DNA of 64,000 bases from Sycobia sp. Sy_11 (GCA_018907035.1 JACCIC010000052.1:2564501-2628500), one strand, 5' to 3'; shown: positions 12,650-23,601, counted from the stretch's first letter. Numbers and translations are program-made. Notes: generated by a model from the sequence alone, not told the origin.

Positions 12650-13743
12650 GACTCCTGGAAAAAGGCAAATATGAGATTTATTTTCTCGTAAATGCAATCA
12701 TTCTCTTTAGCGAAGGAGACAATCGGAAGTTCGTGGTGCCGATGGGAATGCGCAACGAGATCATTAAACAAGCGCCCGAAATAGGACATTTTGCTTGACG
12801 GAAAACCATCGAAAAGATTAAGGAAAATTATTATTTTGACCGCATGGAACGTGAAAGAGTATATAAACCATTGCCTTACGTACATTCTCGGATGAAGAAT
12901 CCTATACCGAAGAGGGAAATACCAAAGCATACCCTTCACATGGATCATATTAGAACTTTCGCTTAAAGAACAAAAATTATAAGCATCCATTTATAATAGT
13001 TCATATATCTACAAGGTATACGTATGTGTTTGTCACAAAATCTACAGACAACAGGGAGGCCTTGGATAAATCATAGATTTCTAAGAGTAGCAGTACTGAA
13101 AATATTCGATACTATTTGACAGCAGCAGGCAAGCCAAGGGATAACGGTCAGATAGAGCGCGTACATACCACGCTTGAAGCGATTTTCGCGAAAATTACTA
13201 TGAGGGAGCTGAAGAAGTAGTACAAACATCTACGCCGCGCTCAACGCCTATTGAACGGTACCCTGCAGAGTGCTATAGGAAAGTCCTCGTACGAGCTGCT
13301 GTTTCGTACAAAATTACAGTCAAAAGACGGCCAGCACGTCATTGATATGATCGACGAATATCAAGTGGAGATATTCGAGCAAAACAGGAAAGAAGCACGA
13401 GTTTCCGCCCGAGAACAGATTGTAAAGCTTCAACAAGAAAATCGGCTCAACTATAATAAAAAACGAGGTGTTGCTTTCAAATAAAAGCTTGGTGATCTCG
13501 TGGCGATTAAAAAGACGTAGCAAGGTCCAGACCTGAAACCAGCAATCAGGTTTCATGGACCGTACAAAATGATCGAGCAGAAGGTAGCGGATAGATACGT
13601 GGTTGAGAGAATAGGCAAAGGGAAAGGACCGCAGCACAAATCCATAGCGGTTGATTTCATGAAGCCATGGCGAGGCTTTACTGATGATCTATTGTGGGCG
13701 ATAGTGAAGGAGATGACAATCAGGATCAGTGTAAAAATGATAC
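12650..13743 (+). pseudogene. Ty3/gypsy integrase, broken
   Basis: The N-terminal zinc-binding (H2C2) domain reads FVVPMGMRNEIIKQAPEIGH, then RKTIEKIKENYYF, with its cysteines lost. A catalytic-core fragment appears near 13130-13200: GKPRDNGQIERVHTTL, which carries the E of the DDE triad. The C-terminal region (13251-13484) is helical and basic. It is followed at about 13520-13680 by GPYKMIEQKVADRYVVERIG and FMKPWRG, the usual end of gypsy integrases. Stops at 12784, 12964 and 13219 and frame changes make it inactive. Confidence 0.85.
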
Positions 13744-13746
13744 TTT

Positions 13747-14327
13747 GAGGTACAACTCGTGGGATAGTGAAAACCAATTATTATTGTTTGTGTAAGACGA
13801 GTAATTGTATAAAAGAGTGACCTATCATTATTAGTAATGTATGTTTTACCTTCCAATGTACTACATATAAATTACCTGGAGGCAGGCGATAAGTCAGGAA
13901 CAGCCGAATGTCGGGTTGTGCGAGTAGCAAGCGGGCGAGTGTGCGTGAAAGAAGAGAGAGAAAGATGTTGTGAGAGTGAGTTAGCTGATATACAACGTAT
14001 GAATGCATCTGCAGAATTCAGACAGGGTTGTAGAGTAATGAACGTGTGCTTGACAATTTCCGACACGACGCAGAGAGTGTTCGGGAAAGAAGTAATTAAG
14101 TAGTAACTAATGTAATTAAGCTGAGAACGCGTGCAATAGGAGGTAAGAGATTAGGAGAATGACGCTCTCAGCGGCGAGAGTGAACAAGGAGTTGTTCAGA
14201 GGCCTCTGCATAATGCAAATATAAGCTTTCAATTCGTTTTACGGTTCACTATTATGGGTAAATAAAGAACTACCTATATCTATATTCATTTACTTTGCTG
14301 TCACCGATATCAAACCTTATTACCAAT

Positions 14328-14330
<3 letters not shown>
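13747..14330 (+). repeat. candidate 3' LTR of the Ty3/gypsy element
   Basis: The region begins right after the integrase stop, is richer in GC than the surroundings, contains AATAAAG at about 14262, and ends close to a (TA)n tract. No second copy was found upstream, so LTR status is inferred from position and composition. Short open frames inside it (13837-14103) have no coding support. Confidence 0.45.

Positions 14331-14332
<2 letters not shown>

Positions 14333-14375
<43 letters not shown>
14333..14375. repeat. (TA)n microsatellite
   Basis: About 40 bp of TA repeats directly after the candidate LTR end. Confidence 0.95.
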
Positions 14376-14378
<3 letters not shown>

Positions 14379-14395
14379 TGCTCCAACTTCTCATA

Positions 14396-14575
14396 TCATA
14401 TTATACTAATTTATAAAGACAACGCATATCTTTGTTTGTACACGATAAGCAAAAAAACTACTGAACCGATAACTCGCAAGTCTCAAATATACATTCTATA
14501 TTATGATCAGAAGGACATAAGCTATGTTTTTTATTGAAAATCATTTTACATTCATTAATAAATTATGTGTGCATA
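14396..14575 (+). mobile_element. Helitron-like 5' terminus
   Basis: It begins with TC after an A, then ATACTAATTTATAAAGACAA and CTACTGAACCGAT, the widespread arthropod Helitron 5' block. The same block occurs at 40914-41085 with high similarity over ~170 bp. No matching 3' hairpin with CTRR was seen downstream, so this copy is truncated or rearranged. Confidence 0.7.
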
Positions 14576-15656
14576 TATTCAAAACAGCGTATTATAATTT
14601 TGTGCAGATAATAAACCGAGTACGATGGAGACTTTGCTTATCGTACCAATAGTAATGTCGTAATGTGCGTGTGCACAGTAGATGGCGATTTAATTGGTCC
14701 TGTATATAAATCTGGGTTCTCCAAATCTAAAAATTTAACAATTTCTTACGCCATAGAGCCGAATTAATTTTTTCAATGGATTGTTTCGAATACGAACCAC
14801 ACTGATAATTTAAGAAAAATCAGTTGTTTTTTACATTTACCGGTTACGAACTTAAATATTTTTTACATATGTTGTAAAATTCGCCATACATAGTGCAGGA
14901 CAATACATTTTTGTTCTTGTATTTGGAATTTTGATACGTAACATGGTCATATGATCTTCTACATTTGCCATTGTTAGATATGTCAATCCATGTATTTTGC
15001 ATGCCCTACAAATTCCAATAGCATAAGCAGCCTCAAAATTAAATATAATTTTTAAGTGATAAAATGGAGTGAGGTACTGCGAGGAGGTTGCATAGTGGGG
15101 CCAGTGGGTAAGAGACCGGAGCTACCCTAAAATCAATTAATAATCATAAATCATGTAAAAAATTATGAAGTATATTCATAGAAATATTTTTAAAAAATAT
15201 ATATTTAAACAATTAATAGAATTTATAACTTTAATTAACCAACTTTATAAAAGAATTTAATGTGAATTAATAAAAATGATAATTATATGTAAATTTATTT
15301 TATTAGTAAAAGACTTACTTTAACACCTAAGTATTGTTTCTCAGCAGCTGTGTTGATAAATCTAGCAACTTGTTGTGACGTTAGAATCTTCGCTTCTTTG
15401 GCTTTATATTCCCAATGTGGATTTTTCAAAAAATAAATAAATTTTTATATTTTGAAATGTCTACATTGTTATAACTGTTAAAACTTCATCTCAATATTGA
15501 GTATTTCGACCACAATGTTCACGATTTAATTCTCTGACAGTATTCTTCAAAATACACTAGAAATATAGGTTCAGAGAAGGAACATGCATTTTTTGATTTT
15601 CACCACTTTTCACAAATTCGTTATATACCATCGTATATCAAAAAGAACGAAAAAAG

Positions 15657-15657
<1 letters not shown>
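14576..15657. other. AT-rich stretch, no gene seen
   Basis: A minus-strand open run around 14900-15060 has cysteines and looks weakly protein-like, but matches no family I know and is broken by stops. Confidence 0.4.

Positions 15658-15697
<40 letters not shown>
15658..15697. repeat. (TA)n microsatellite next to mariner
   Basis: 40 bp of pure TA ending exactly at the outer end of the mariner inverted repeat. Mariners insert at TA, so the tract fits as a target. Confidence 0.95.
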
Positions 15698-15698
<1 letters not shown>

Positions 15699-16567
15699 GA
15701 GGTATGGCTATTAAATAATGGGACTGTTATTGTAAAAAATTTTATTTTCATTTTATATATAATTACTTCTTATCGCCTTCAATATACACGCCTTCTCTAT
15801 CCTTGTAACGCTCTATGCGAATTTTCCATTGTTGGAAACAATGCTGAAAATCATCTTCTGTCAACTCTTTCAGAACTCTTGCCGCTTTTTCTTACACAGC
15901 TTCTACGGATTCAAATCTCGTACCTTTCAATGCAGATTTCACCTTAAGGAAAAGATAAAAGTCACATGGTGCTAGGTCTGGCGAGTAAGGTAGATGTTCT
16001 AACACTGGGATGCTGTACTTGGTCAGAAACCGCTTAACAGATAACACGGAATGAGCTGGCGCATTGTCTTGGTGCAAAATCCATGATTTGTCCTTCCACG
16101 TTTCGGGTTGTTTTTTTCTTACTCTTTCACGTAGTATATTAAGTACCTCAAGATAGTAATATTGATTAATTTTTTGACCTTCAGGAACCCAGTGAAGCTA
16201 GACAATCCCATGAATATCGAAAAAAACAATCATCATTGCTTTAAATTTTGATTTGCTCATTCTTCCTTTTTTGGCTCTCGGTGAAGTTGGGGTTTTCCAA
16301 TGCATGGATTGGCACTTCGATTTCGGATCATAAGTAAAAAACCACGATTCATCACATGTTATTAATCTTTCTAATAAATTTGAGTCATTATCAAAGGCAT
16401 TCAAATTGTGACGACCTGGCCGCGAATCATCTTCAACGTCTTGTCGACCACCTTGAAAACGCTTAAACCATTCAAGCACACGAGTCCGCGATAAACTTCA
16501 CTGCCATACACATCTTTTTGTAAATTATAGGTTTTGGTAGCGATTTTTCCAAGTTTAAAGTGAAATT
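15698..16567 (-). mobile_element. mariner (D34D) element, internally deleted
   Basis: The transposon lies on the minus strand. Its 3' end (plus-strand CGAGGTATGGCTATTAAATA) abuts (TA)n. The 5' inverted repeat is not recognisable near 16567. At roughly 870 bp it is shorter than a full mariner of about 1.3 kb because part of the transposase is deleted. Confidence 0.85.
15778..16485 (-). pseudogene. mariner transposase, D34D, broken
   Basis: Reading the minus strand: a helix-turn-helix remnant EWFKRFQGGRQDVEDDSRPG, then an abrupt jump to NLLERLITCDESWFFTYDP (first catalytic D). This shows that roughly 100 residues between them are deleted. Next come KAMMIVFFDIHGIV and a stop at about 16198, then WVPEGQKINQYYYLEVLNIL, LHQDNAPAHS (second D) and PYSPDLAPCDFYLF (third D). 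I count 34 residues between the last two aspartates, the mariner signature. The C-terminus runs to about 15778. The in-frame stop and the deletion prevent activity, but all three catalytic aspartates remain. Confidence 0.9.
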
Positions 16568-16596
16568 TCATAACATATATATATATATGTGTGTGT

Positions 16597-16597
<1 letters not shown>
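16568..16597. repeat. (TA)n(TG)n tract flanking the R1-type element 3' end
   Basis: TATATATATATATATGTGTGTGTG directly precedes a 30-T run, which is the poly(A) tail of the minus-strand retrotransposon. Confidence 0.9.
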
Positions 16598-16629
<32 letters not shown>

Positions 16630-16812
16630 TAGGCGTAGGCAGAGCAAGCTCTGCACTAGTGGCCTCTCGAAACCAGCATCCCGCCGGAACTATCCGGGAA
16701 TATTACTTCGGCGGGGCTGTTAATTAGCCTATACGACTCATCTTCTTATGACACTATCCTACGTCCCCCATCCACACAGGTGATCAGGGGTTCGGTGTTC
16801 GTCTTCTGTATC

Positions 16813-19800
16813 TTAAAATAGGATCAGTTGGCCTGGTTCATCCTGGGCCATTCGCCTAGTTCTATCGGCATATCTAAGTTTGGTCATCACCTCTTTTGCG
16901 AAACTGGCTACTGCCTTCCAGTTTTCAGAAGATTCCAGCATTATTGATAGGATGCTCTCTGGTCTTATTGGCTTAATGATGATGTTCATCAAGTGCTCAC
17001 GTTGTGTTCTAAAACGAGGGCAGCTCACCAATATATGCTCAGCATCCTCGACCAAAGTCGGACAGATGGGGCAGAGATCATTATTATCCAGGTGAAAGCG
17101 GTGGAAATAGGACCTAAAACAACCATGTCCAGTCAACAACTGAGTTAGGTGGAAATCTAATTCCCCGTGTTTCCTGTTGATCCATCTGTGTATGTCTGGG
17201 AGGATACGATAAGTCCATCGGCCTTTGCTAGAATCGGTCCATCGTTTTTGCCATATTTCTATAGAACGATGACGTTCCACATTTTTAGCACCTTGTAGGG
17301 AATCCACTGCGGTCTTACATATGTTATGCAGCCTAGCCAGTTCATCTGCAGCTAAATCGAAAGGAAGAATTCCGGCAAGTACCTCAGCTGCGTCGGTGGA
17401 TACCGTCCTGTAACCACTAATAATACGTATACAGGAGCGACGACGGGTCGCAATGGCCAACTCACAATACGATTTAATTCCGCATGCATGATGCCAGATT
17501 GGTGCTGCATACATGCTGACAGAATTAACAACATAAGCTAATAGTTTCCTCTGGGGTGGACGAGGGCCACCAATGTTAGGCATGAGCCGACACAAGGCAG
17601 CTGAAACTCGTTGCGCTTTTTCGCCAGATATCTTTAGATGTTCTTTGAAGTTTAACCTGGCATCAAGCTGGACACCCAAGTATCGTAAAGATGGCGCAGA
17701 ACTAATGCGGCAGCTACCAACTTTAAGAGTAATACTATCTACCTTCTTACGACTGCTGACAAGGACTACTTCTGTCTTGTGCTCCGCTAATTGTAGACCA
17801 GCCGTCTTAATCCATCTACTGATGTTGCTGATTGCCTCATTGGCATTTTCAGTAAGTTCATCAAGGGTCTTAGCCGTCACTACTAGAGCGATATCGTCGG
17901 CGTACCCTACTGTTATTGAACCAGGCGGTTGTGGAATCCTCAACACGCCATCATACATAATATTCCACAATATAGGTCACATAACTGAGCCCTGGGGGAC
18001 TCCCGCAGTAACCTTATGCGATACAGTGCCTTCATCCGTTCGGTATAATATTATCCTATTCTCAAAGTAGCTGGCCACGACATTCTGTAAATAACCAGGT
18101 ACTCCGAACTCTTTAAGAGAACTCATAATAGAAGACCAGCGCGCTGAATTAAAGGCATTCTTGACATCTAGAGCGACAATGGCACAATACTGTTTAGTGC
18201 CACCTTTCCATCTCTTACCACTGATTGCATCTCTTGCGGTACACACTACCAGTTTAATAGCATCGACTGTTGATTTTGATTTCCGAAATCCAAATTGGCG
18301 TGAGGATAAGCCGTGCAATCCTTCAGTGAATGCTTCCAGTCGGCTACATATTATTTTTTCAAATATTTTACCTACCGTGTCGAGCATACACAATGGCCTG
18401 TATGATGAAGGATCATCAAGTGGCTTATTGCCCTTAGGTAACAGGACTAACCTTTGAGTTTTCCAGCAATCAGGAAAAATACCCTCAAGAAGACAAGCAT
18501 TATATACTTTTAGAAATATAGCTGGATTCTTCTGAATCGCCAACTTAACTGCCGCATTAGGGATACCATCAGGGCCAGGGGCAGCATTGTCTCTAGTCTT
18601 AGCGTAAGCATTATGTAGCTCCATTTCTGTTATAGGAGGTATATCGTCCGAGTGTTGCGTGCGCAGTACAGTCCCATGAATGTCATTGGGAAAGAGAGCG
18701 GAAACAATCTTATCAATCAATACCGTGCTAGTGGGTTGTATTGGTGCCCTACTCAATCGTGCCATGACTGTTTAGTATGGTCATCCCCATAAGTCATTGT
18801 TGGCCTCTGCACACAGTTCAAGCCAGCATCGACGCTTGCTTGCCTTCATGGCCTTGACAAGCACTCTCTGTGCTTCTTTAAATAAACTATTAAACGTATC
18901 ACGATGGGTGCGGGCTCTCTGGGCAAGTCTACGTGCGCGATGACATTGTTTGCGCAATTCTGCAATTTCATTTGTCCACCAGTAGACAGATTGACGATGT
19001 TTAAATCCGCTCTTAGTCCTAGTCATCGATGCATCACATGCTTCAGAGATATGCTTCATGAGTGCATTTGCCAGATGGCCTGGTGCACCATATTCTAAAC
19101 GCTCTTCTGATATTATAGTGGCGAACACTTCACAGTCTAGCGATCTGATGTTCCATTTCCGTGTGGGCATCCACTCATTGCACTTGTTCTTTATTTTCTT
19201 CTCTGCAATCTCATACAAGATCGCCCTGTGATCACTGTGGGTGTAAAGGTCGCTTACTCTCCAATTAAGGATCCGCTGAATCAAGTCATCACTGGCGAAT
19301 GTTACATCAATGACTGATTGTTTATCACCCCTAATGAAAGTGGATTCAGATCCCTTATTAACCACGTGGAGTTGAAGAGAATTAAGGCCATCATGCAGCA
19401 TACTACCTCTGTTATTTGTTGAAGCACTTCCCCAGGCTGTGGACCACGCGTTGAAATCGCCACCGATTAATAATGGTTTCTTGTCCATGGCTTCATCAAC
19501 TAATTTAGCTACAAGGATTTCAAACTGCTTGTCCGTCAAGCTTGGAGGAGCATATACACTAAAGACGTATATTTCTTGTATTTTAGCCCAGGATATCAAT
19601 TCGCTCCGATGACTCGACTGCTTTAGTACCTGCCTATTTTGACCAATCCAGAGGGCAGCTCTATTGCTTGTGTCACTTATCCAGCGCTGTGGTCTGACCC
19701 TGTCACAATATGGTTCGGAGATTACAGCAATGTCTATTCTTAGCTCCTTTATTGTCTGTTTCAGCAGGTCATGAGCTGCTACGCAATGGCTGGTATTCAG

Positions 19801-19815
19801 TTGGAGTATTTTCAT
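16813..19815 (-). pseudogene. ORF2: APE endonuclease and reverse transcriptase (R1 clade)
   Basis: About 1000 codons in one frame, interrupted only by nonsense codons: two at about 18769-18780 (after NNDLWG) and one at about 17973 (after GVPQGSVM). Domain order: APE-type endonuclease at residues ~1-220 (LQLNTSHCVAAHDLL, VISEPY, GGDFNAWSTAWGS, YTHSDHRAI). A linker is followed by RT from about 18765 (PGPDGIPN, YRPLCMLDTVGKIFE, ALDVKNAFNS, GVPQGS, GYADDIALV) and thumb. A C-terminal cysteine/histidine motif CPICPTLVEDAEHILVSC near 17060-17000 is characteristic of this clade. With so few lesions it is a young copy. It would perform target-primed reverse transcription if the stops were absent. Confidence 0.93.
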
Positions 19816-20197
19816 GTTTTATGTCTGTTTAAAAACTCCACGGTAATCGGGCACTTATAGCTGTATGCTGGATGGTTAATCTCCTTTTTTCCTTCACATT
19901 TACAGAGTAAACAACAGGGCCCGTTTACACACAGCTTGGATAGATGGTCTTTTCCACCGCAGTGCCTGCACAGTTTAGTTCTGTCAGGGCCCGAGCACAC
20001 GGACGCTAAATGGCCAATCTGCCAACACCTGAAGCAGCGCTTTATTTCTGTTTTTTTTCGAACTCTGCAGCTGACCCATCCGATTCGAACATGCCCTACA
20101 CGTAGTAGCTCAGCTGCGTGGCTATATGGTACAGACACCACCGCCGTCTGAGTACCCCCATAAGCTTGCTGCAAGGAACGAGCAATTAGTAGGTTAG
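19812..20197 (-). pseudogene. ORF1 C-terminus with three CCHC knuckles
   Basis: The retained part begins near SNLLIARSLQQAYGG and runs to the stop at 19812. It contains CFRCWQIGHLASVC, CRHCGGKDHLSKLC and a third cysteine cluster CCLLCKCEGKKEINHPAYSYKC, the usual tandem of three retroviral-type knuckles at the end of R1-clade ORF1 proteins, which bind element RNA. The N-terminal half is absent. The preceding THTHTH residues come from translating the adjacent microsatellite. The stop overlaps the ORF2 start (ATGA). Confidence 0.9.

Positions 20198-20233
<36 letters not shown>
20198..20233. repeat. (TG)n microsatellite at the R1-type 5' junction
   Basis: About 18 TG units adjoining the truncated 5' end of the retrotransposon. 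It mirrors the shorter TG run at its 3' end. Confidence 0.95.
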
Positions 20234-20234
<1 letters not shown>

Positions 20235-20340
20235 AAGACCTTTCAAATGATGTGTAGTATTGCCAGATACGAGCTCTGTAGCACTTTGTACATAGCCGCA
20301 AAATTCATAAGACAAAAAGGTGGAAGGGAGATATTTGACA

Positions 20341-20344
<4 letters not shown>

Positions 20345-20389
<45 letters not shown>
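20345..20389. repeat. (TA)n microsatellite
   Basis: About 45 bp of TA repeats ending at TGTAACGGGG, an LTR-type terminus. Confidence 0.95.
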
Positions 20390-20392
<3 letters not shown>

Positions 20393-20907
20393 AACGGGGT
20401 ACTTAATTATTAATCGCCCAGTAGAAGTACCCGTTAACAGAGTTGCAAAGAATCCCGAATGGATTAAATTGTTTAAAACAATCTTTTTGGACCGTACCAT
20501 CTTCTTACCTTTGTTTATCCTGGAAATTATATAAGTGATAATATATATTGATAAATTATTGGTAATCCAGGAAAAGACGGATTAATGATCAGGTACAGGG
20601 GGGGAATATTTCTATATTTTCTACTACTAATAAAAAAAATCAAAAGTAGATTTAATTAATTAAGTAAGAAAATAACTTAGATTTTTATTCAATTTGATAA
20701 AATTATAATAATTAATAAGCTACCCCTACTTAATACGCACCCGCGATAGACTAACGCACGAATCCGCTCACACAGGGTGTGAGAGAGATAAATCTTTAAG
20801 TATAAGAGAGAAATAAAACAACAAGAGCGCCACCTTACAAAGAACCAAAATATACCACTAAAGGAAACTGTGTACGTGCTTGCTATATTTCTCTATCTCT
20901 CTCACAC
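20390..20907 (-). mobile_element. possible solo LTR or LTR fragment
   Basis: The terminus TGTAACGGGG at 20390 is the reverse complement of CCCCGTTACA, the exact end of the LTR at 34189, and like it abuts (TA)n. The other end may be ...CTCTCACA at 20907, giving about 518 bp. An AATAAA-like signal and a TATA-like stretch lie inside. No second copy or clear target duplication was found, so the far boundary is a guess. Confidence 0.4.
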
Positions 20908-21039
20908 CTTCTTAAGATAATTTGTAATATCGAAAATTATCAATAGGGAAAATTAATGAAAAGAGTAGAGGTAAATACCACTTTGCTGAAATCCGAAAAT
21001 ACAATAAATATCGAAAAATTCACCAACCTTTATAACTCG

Positions 21040-21255
21040 ACGCTAGAGGCCTACGATGGCTCGATCGCTAGAGCGAAGGACTAGTAACTCGGTGATTCGA
21101 GTTCAAATCCCGGTCTCGGCCGATTGACACAAGCACCGCTGTAATAATTTACATGTGCTTTGTTTACAAACACATCGTAGACCTCCGTCGCCGATTAGCG
21201 CCGATATATGGAAGCATAAATAGAGCGACGTTAAATAACATAAAAAAAAACTGGA
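21040..21255 (+). mobile_element. tRNA-derived SINE candidate
   Basis: The stretch contains an A-box-like TGGCTCGATCGCTAGAGC (about 21057) and, ~40 nt later, a near-perfect B box GAGTTCAAATCCCGG (about 21098) followed by TCTCGGCC. That is the spacing of an internal RNA polymerase III promoter. The acceptor stem pairs only partly, and a ~120-bp unrelated body ends in an A-rich ATAACATAAAAAAAAA tail. That combination suggests a SINE rather than a working tRNA gene. Confidence 0.6.
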
Positions 21256-21680
21256 CGCTGGAAACAAAACTACCCAACGATGTATATGGCGTGAGCCTGA
21301 TGCTTAAAATACCGGCCAGTTTATTATGCCTTTTATTCGGCAAAAATCCTCTTTCCTAATAAGCTTATTGTCTCGTGAATATAATAGATTTAAATTCTAC
21401 CTCACTATTTCAAATACTTATTCATGACATTCATCTTGCACCAAAGGCTTTCTGAAACATTTTCAAAGTTTTGGCGAAAATTTAATGATACTTCGTCAGA
21501 CTAATTTTAGACATTATAAAAACATAAGAGACAACTTCTCTTCGCTCACAAAATACAAGCGTAACTATATGACAAATGAAGATAATTGCGTCAAATTTAG
21601 TAGAGATAACTTTGACAGCTCTACCAACTTAAAAATAAAATTATTTGTTCGATTCGATAAACCCGGGAAGTTGGAATTGT
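21256..21680. other. AT-rich stretch, no gene recognised
   Basis: A 65-codon open frame (21485-21682) has no recognised domain. Confidence 0.4.
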
Positions 21681-21717
21681 AAAGTCTTACTCATATTTGT
21701 ACACAGTAGTATATAAA
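21681..21717 (+). repeat. mariner-type terminal sequence (dispersed copy 1)
   Basis: AAAGTCTTACTCATATTTGT and ACACAGTAGTATATA match 47489-47523 with only two or three differences. There the sequence lies just after a mariner transposase C-terminus. It is therefore probably the 3' inverted-repeat end of that mariner or of a derived MITE. Confidence 0.55.
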
Positions 21718-21758
21718 TATATACATATATATATATAGATATATAGATATATATATAT

Positions 21759-21790
<32 letters not shown>
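21718..21790. repeat. (TA)n tract with TAGA interruptions
   Basis: About 70 bp of TA with periodic AGATATATA interruptions, ending at the TGTGACGAAGG start of the next LTR. Confidence 0.93.
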
Positions 21791-21793
<3 letters not shown>

Positions 21794-23057
21794 GACGAAG
21801 GTCACAATGAGCGGTGGCCTCTGCCCCGGGTGCCTCGGAATAAGGTGTGCGTATTAGCGACTAATCACCATTTTCTCCTTCTTTCGAAGTACTGCCGAAC
21901 GAAGCCACAGCAGGAAGAAAGGAGCAACGATAACAAGCCCGAACCGATGCGCGGGCACGCGTCGTATAGGTAGCGAGAGCGAAAAGCGTATGCCGCCGCC
22001 ACCCGAAAGAGCGAGAGAAATGAGCAGGGTCTAGCGGAGAGAGGGGGAATGGGAAAACACGCCGAGAAGAGACGGATTATTACGCGTTCGACCGCCGAGT
22101 TATACAAAGTTTCCCGGGTTTTTCTTTCTGATCTAGTAACGATTATTGACAATGAGTTAATAAGCCTAGAAACGTGATTTTGAGCCGAAAAACACGCGTG
22201 AAGTGCTAGTAGAGAACGAAGTGCAAAGCACGCGCAAATCGACGAGCTACGACGGTTTGCCCGGCCGAGCCCGTGAGCTATAGACCGAGAGGGGCGATAG
22301 CGGTTCATCCGAGCCAATCATCACCAGCCCGGACGAGAGGAGTGCTGCTGTGTTTCATTTGAATCGAGTGTTGTAACCCGTAGAAAAAGAGGGAGACAGA
22401 GCACCACCTGCGCCTTCCATCAACAACGGTGACAGCCTTATACGGTCAGTACCGACGGCCGACGACCGCAGAGTGTAAGCCCGGGCCACGCACCGCGGTG
22501 CGACTGCGGCTTGTACGCGAACGGGAAAACATGCGCGCACGGAAGGAACCACGAGCGCGAGGACCAGAGCGTTGTCCGAGGAGAAGAGACAACAGTTCGC
22601 TAACAAAGACCGCAAGCTAGCGTATGTGTGCGTGTGAGAGAGAGAGCCAGAGTGCCGCGGGACGGAGTGCGGGAAAGAGAGAGAGAATCGAATAACGAAA
22701 CTGGGAGTCCGAAAGAAAGAGATAGAGTGTGTGTGCACCTCTTAGCCGAGGTGTATGTGCGCCTAGAGCCCGAGAGTACATGTGCGCGGATACGAGCGTG
22801 CGCGAGTGTGAGAGAAAGAATATTGCGGAAGATGTTGTACATTCGTCCTGAGAATAAATCAAACGATTATAGTGAGCAAGGCGCTGTTATTGATTGCTGC
22901 CCTTTTTCTATTATTCTAGCGTTGCCCCACTTCATCAGCGGACCCCCTCGTGGAGAGAGGACGGGTCAACATCAGCCGGAGGAACCAGCAGATAAGTGTT
23001 GTGTTCGAGAGTAAGATATTCTGTGGCGGTGACCAGGGCAAGGGCCACAACGTTACA
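21791..23057 (+). mobile_element. GC-rich LTR, about 1.27 kb (solo or 5' LTR)
   Basis: It starts TGTGACGAAGGTCACAA immediately after (TA)n and ends ACAACGTTACA. It is much richer in GC than the surroundings, with an AATAAA signal at about 22854. The end is followed at 23058-23085 by GCGACGCCCAACGTGGGCCG, a primer-binding-like sequence typical just inside a 5' LTR of gypsy elements. After about 45 bp the sequence returns to AT-rich DNA, so only the LTR and a scrap of leader remain. Open frames inside it on both strands are compositional. Confidence 0.75.
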
Positions 23058-23090
23058 GCGACGCCCAACGTGGGCCGCCCAAAATGGGGA
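23058..23090 (+). other. primer-binding-like leader scrap
   Basis: GACGCCCAACGTGGGCCGCC directly after the CGTTACA LTR end resembles gypsy-type primer-binding regions (TGGCGCCCAACGTGGG). The usual TGG start is replaced by CGA. Confidence 0.5.
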
Positions 23091-23600
23091 CATTAGCGTA
23101 GATTAGCATCATTATTCCAAGCATAAATAAAGCATCATTGAATAATATATTAAAAAACCTGAATACTTAAAGTTATTATTTTTAACGGAATTCATTATAT
23201 TTATAATTTAAACAATAATTATTATACAGAATTTATAAGTAATATAAACTTCTTAAAAAAAGAAATAAATTAATGTTGTACAATTAAATCTTAACAGAAT
23301 ACATTTTTCTTAAGAAGCTTTTGATATATAATGAATTTTTCTTTAAAATTATATTTATTTCTACTCTTTATTCAGTAAAATGTTTAATTCGGTTCTTTTT
23401 ATTGAAGGACGCGCATTCAGATGTAAACAAACGAAGATTATAAAATTTTCGTTTGCTAACGATAGGGCGTGAATTGAATCAAATAATTCGGTATATATCA
23501 GGAACCATTGAATAAGTAGCAAGAATAAACAAAAAAAGGACAAATCCAGAGTGTTTTAGTCTTGAAATTTGGTTCAAAATTAATATTATATTAGTATGTT
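23091..23600. other. AT-rich stretch, no gene seen
   Basis: Mostly AT-rich sequence between the LTR and the candidate host gene. No domain or RNA gene was recognised. Confidence 0.45.
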
Positions 23601-23601
23601 A

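Larger units (their letters stand above)
9471..14330 (+). mobile_element. degenerate Ty3/gypsy LTR retrotransposon
   Basis: One plus-strand element in the canonical order gag, CCHC nucleocapsid, protease, RT, RNase H remnant, integrase and a likely 3' LTR. All coding parts carry frameshifts and stops. The components are listed separately. The 5' LTR was not recognised upstream of 9471. The 3' end abuts a (TA)n tract beginning about 14333, like the other LTR elements here. Confidence 0.85.
16598..20197 (-). mobile_element. R1-clade non-LTR retrotransposon, 5'-truncated
   Basis: A minus-strand element of about 3.6 kb. It has the C-terminal part of ORF1 with CCHC knuckles, ORF2 with APE endonuclease and RT, a ~185-bp 3' UTR (16628-16812) and a 30-nt poly(A) (T-run at 16598-16627). 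Both ends lie in CA/TG dinucleotide repeats. ORF1 stop and ORF2 start overlap as ATGA at 19812-19815, as in R1-clade elements. The 5' UTR and most of ORF1 are missing. Confidence 0.93.

Noticed and set aside
13837..14103. 88-codon plus-strand open frame
   Set aside because: It lies in the candidate 3' LTR, with antisense open frames of equal length and no domain.
14880..15060. Minus-strand cysteine-containing frame as a Helitron helicase remnant
   Set aside because: No helicase or Rep motif could be matched, and stops are frequent.
20775..20911. Inverted GGTGTGAGAGAGAT pair as a hairpin terminator
   Set aside because: The arms are only 14 bp, simple-sequence and 105 bp apart. This is explained by GA/TC richness.
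21057..21122. Functional tRNA gene
   Set aside because: A and B boxes are present, but acceptor pairing is only partial and a SINE-like body and A-rich tail follow.
22355..23014. Long open frames on both strands at 22-23 kb
   Set aside because: They lie inside a GC-rich LTR where stops are rare, and show no domain.
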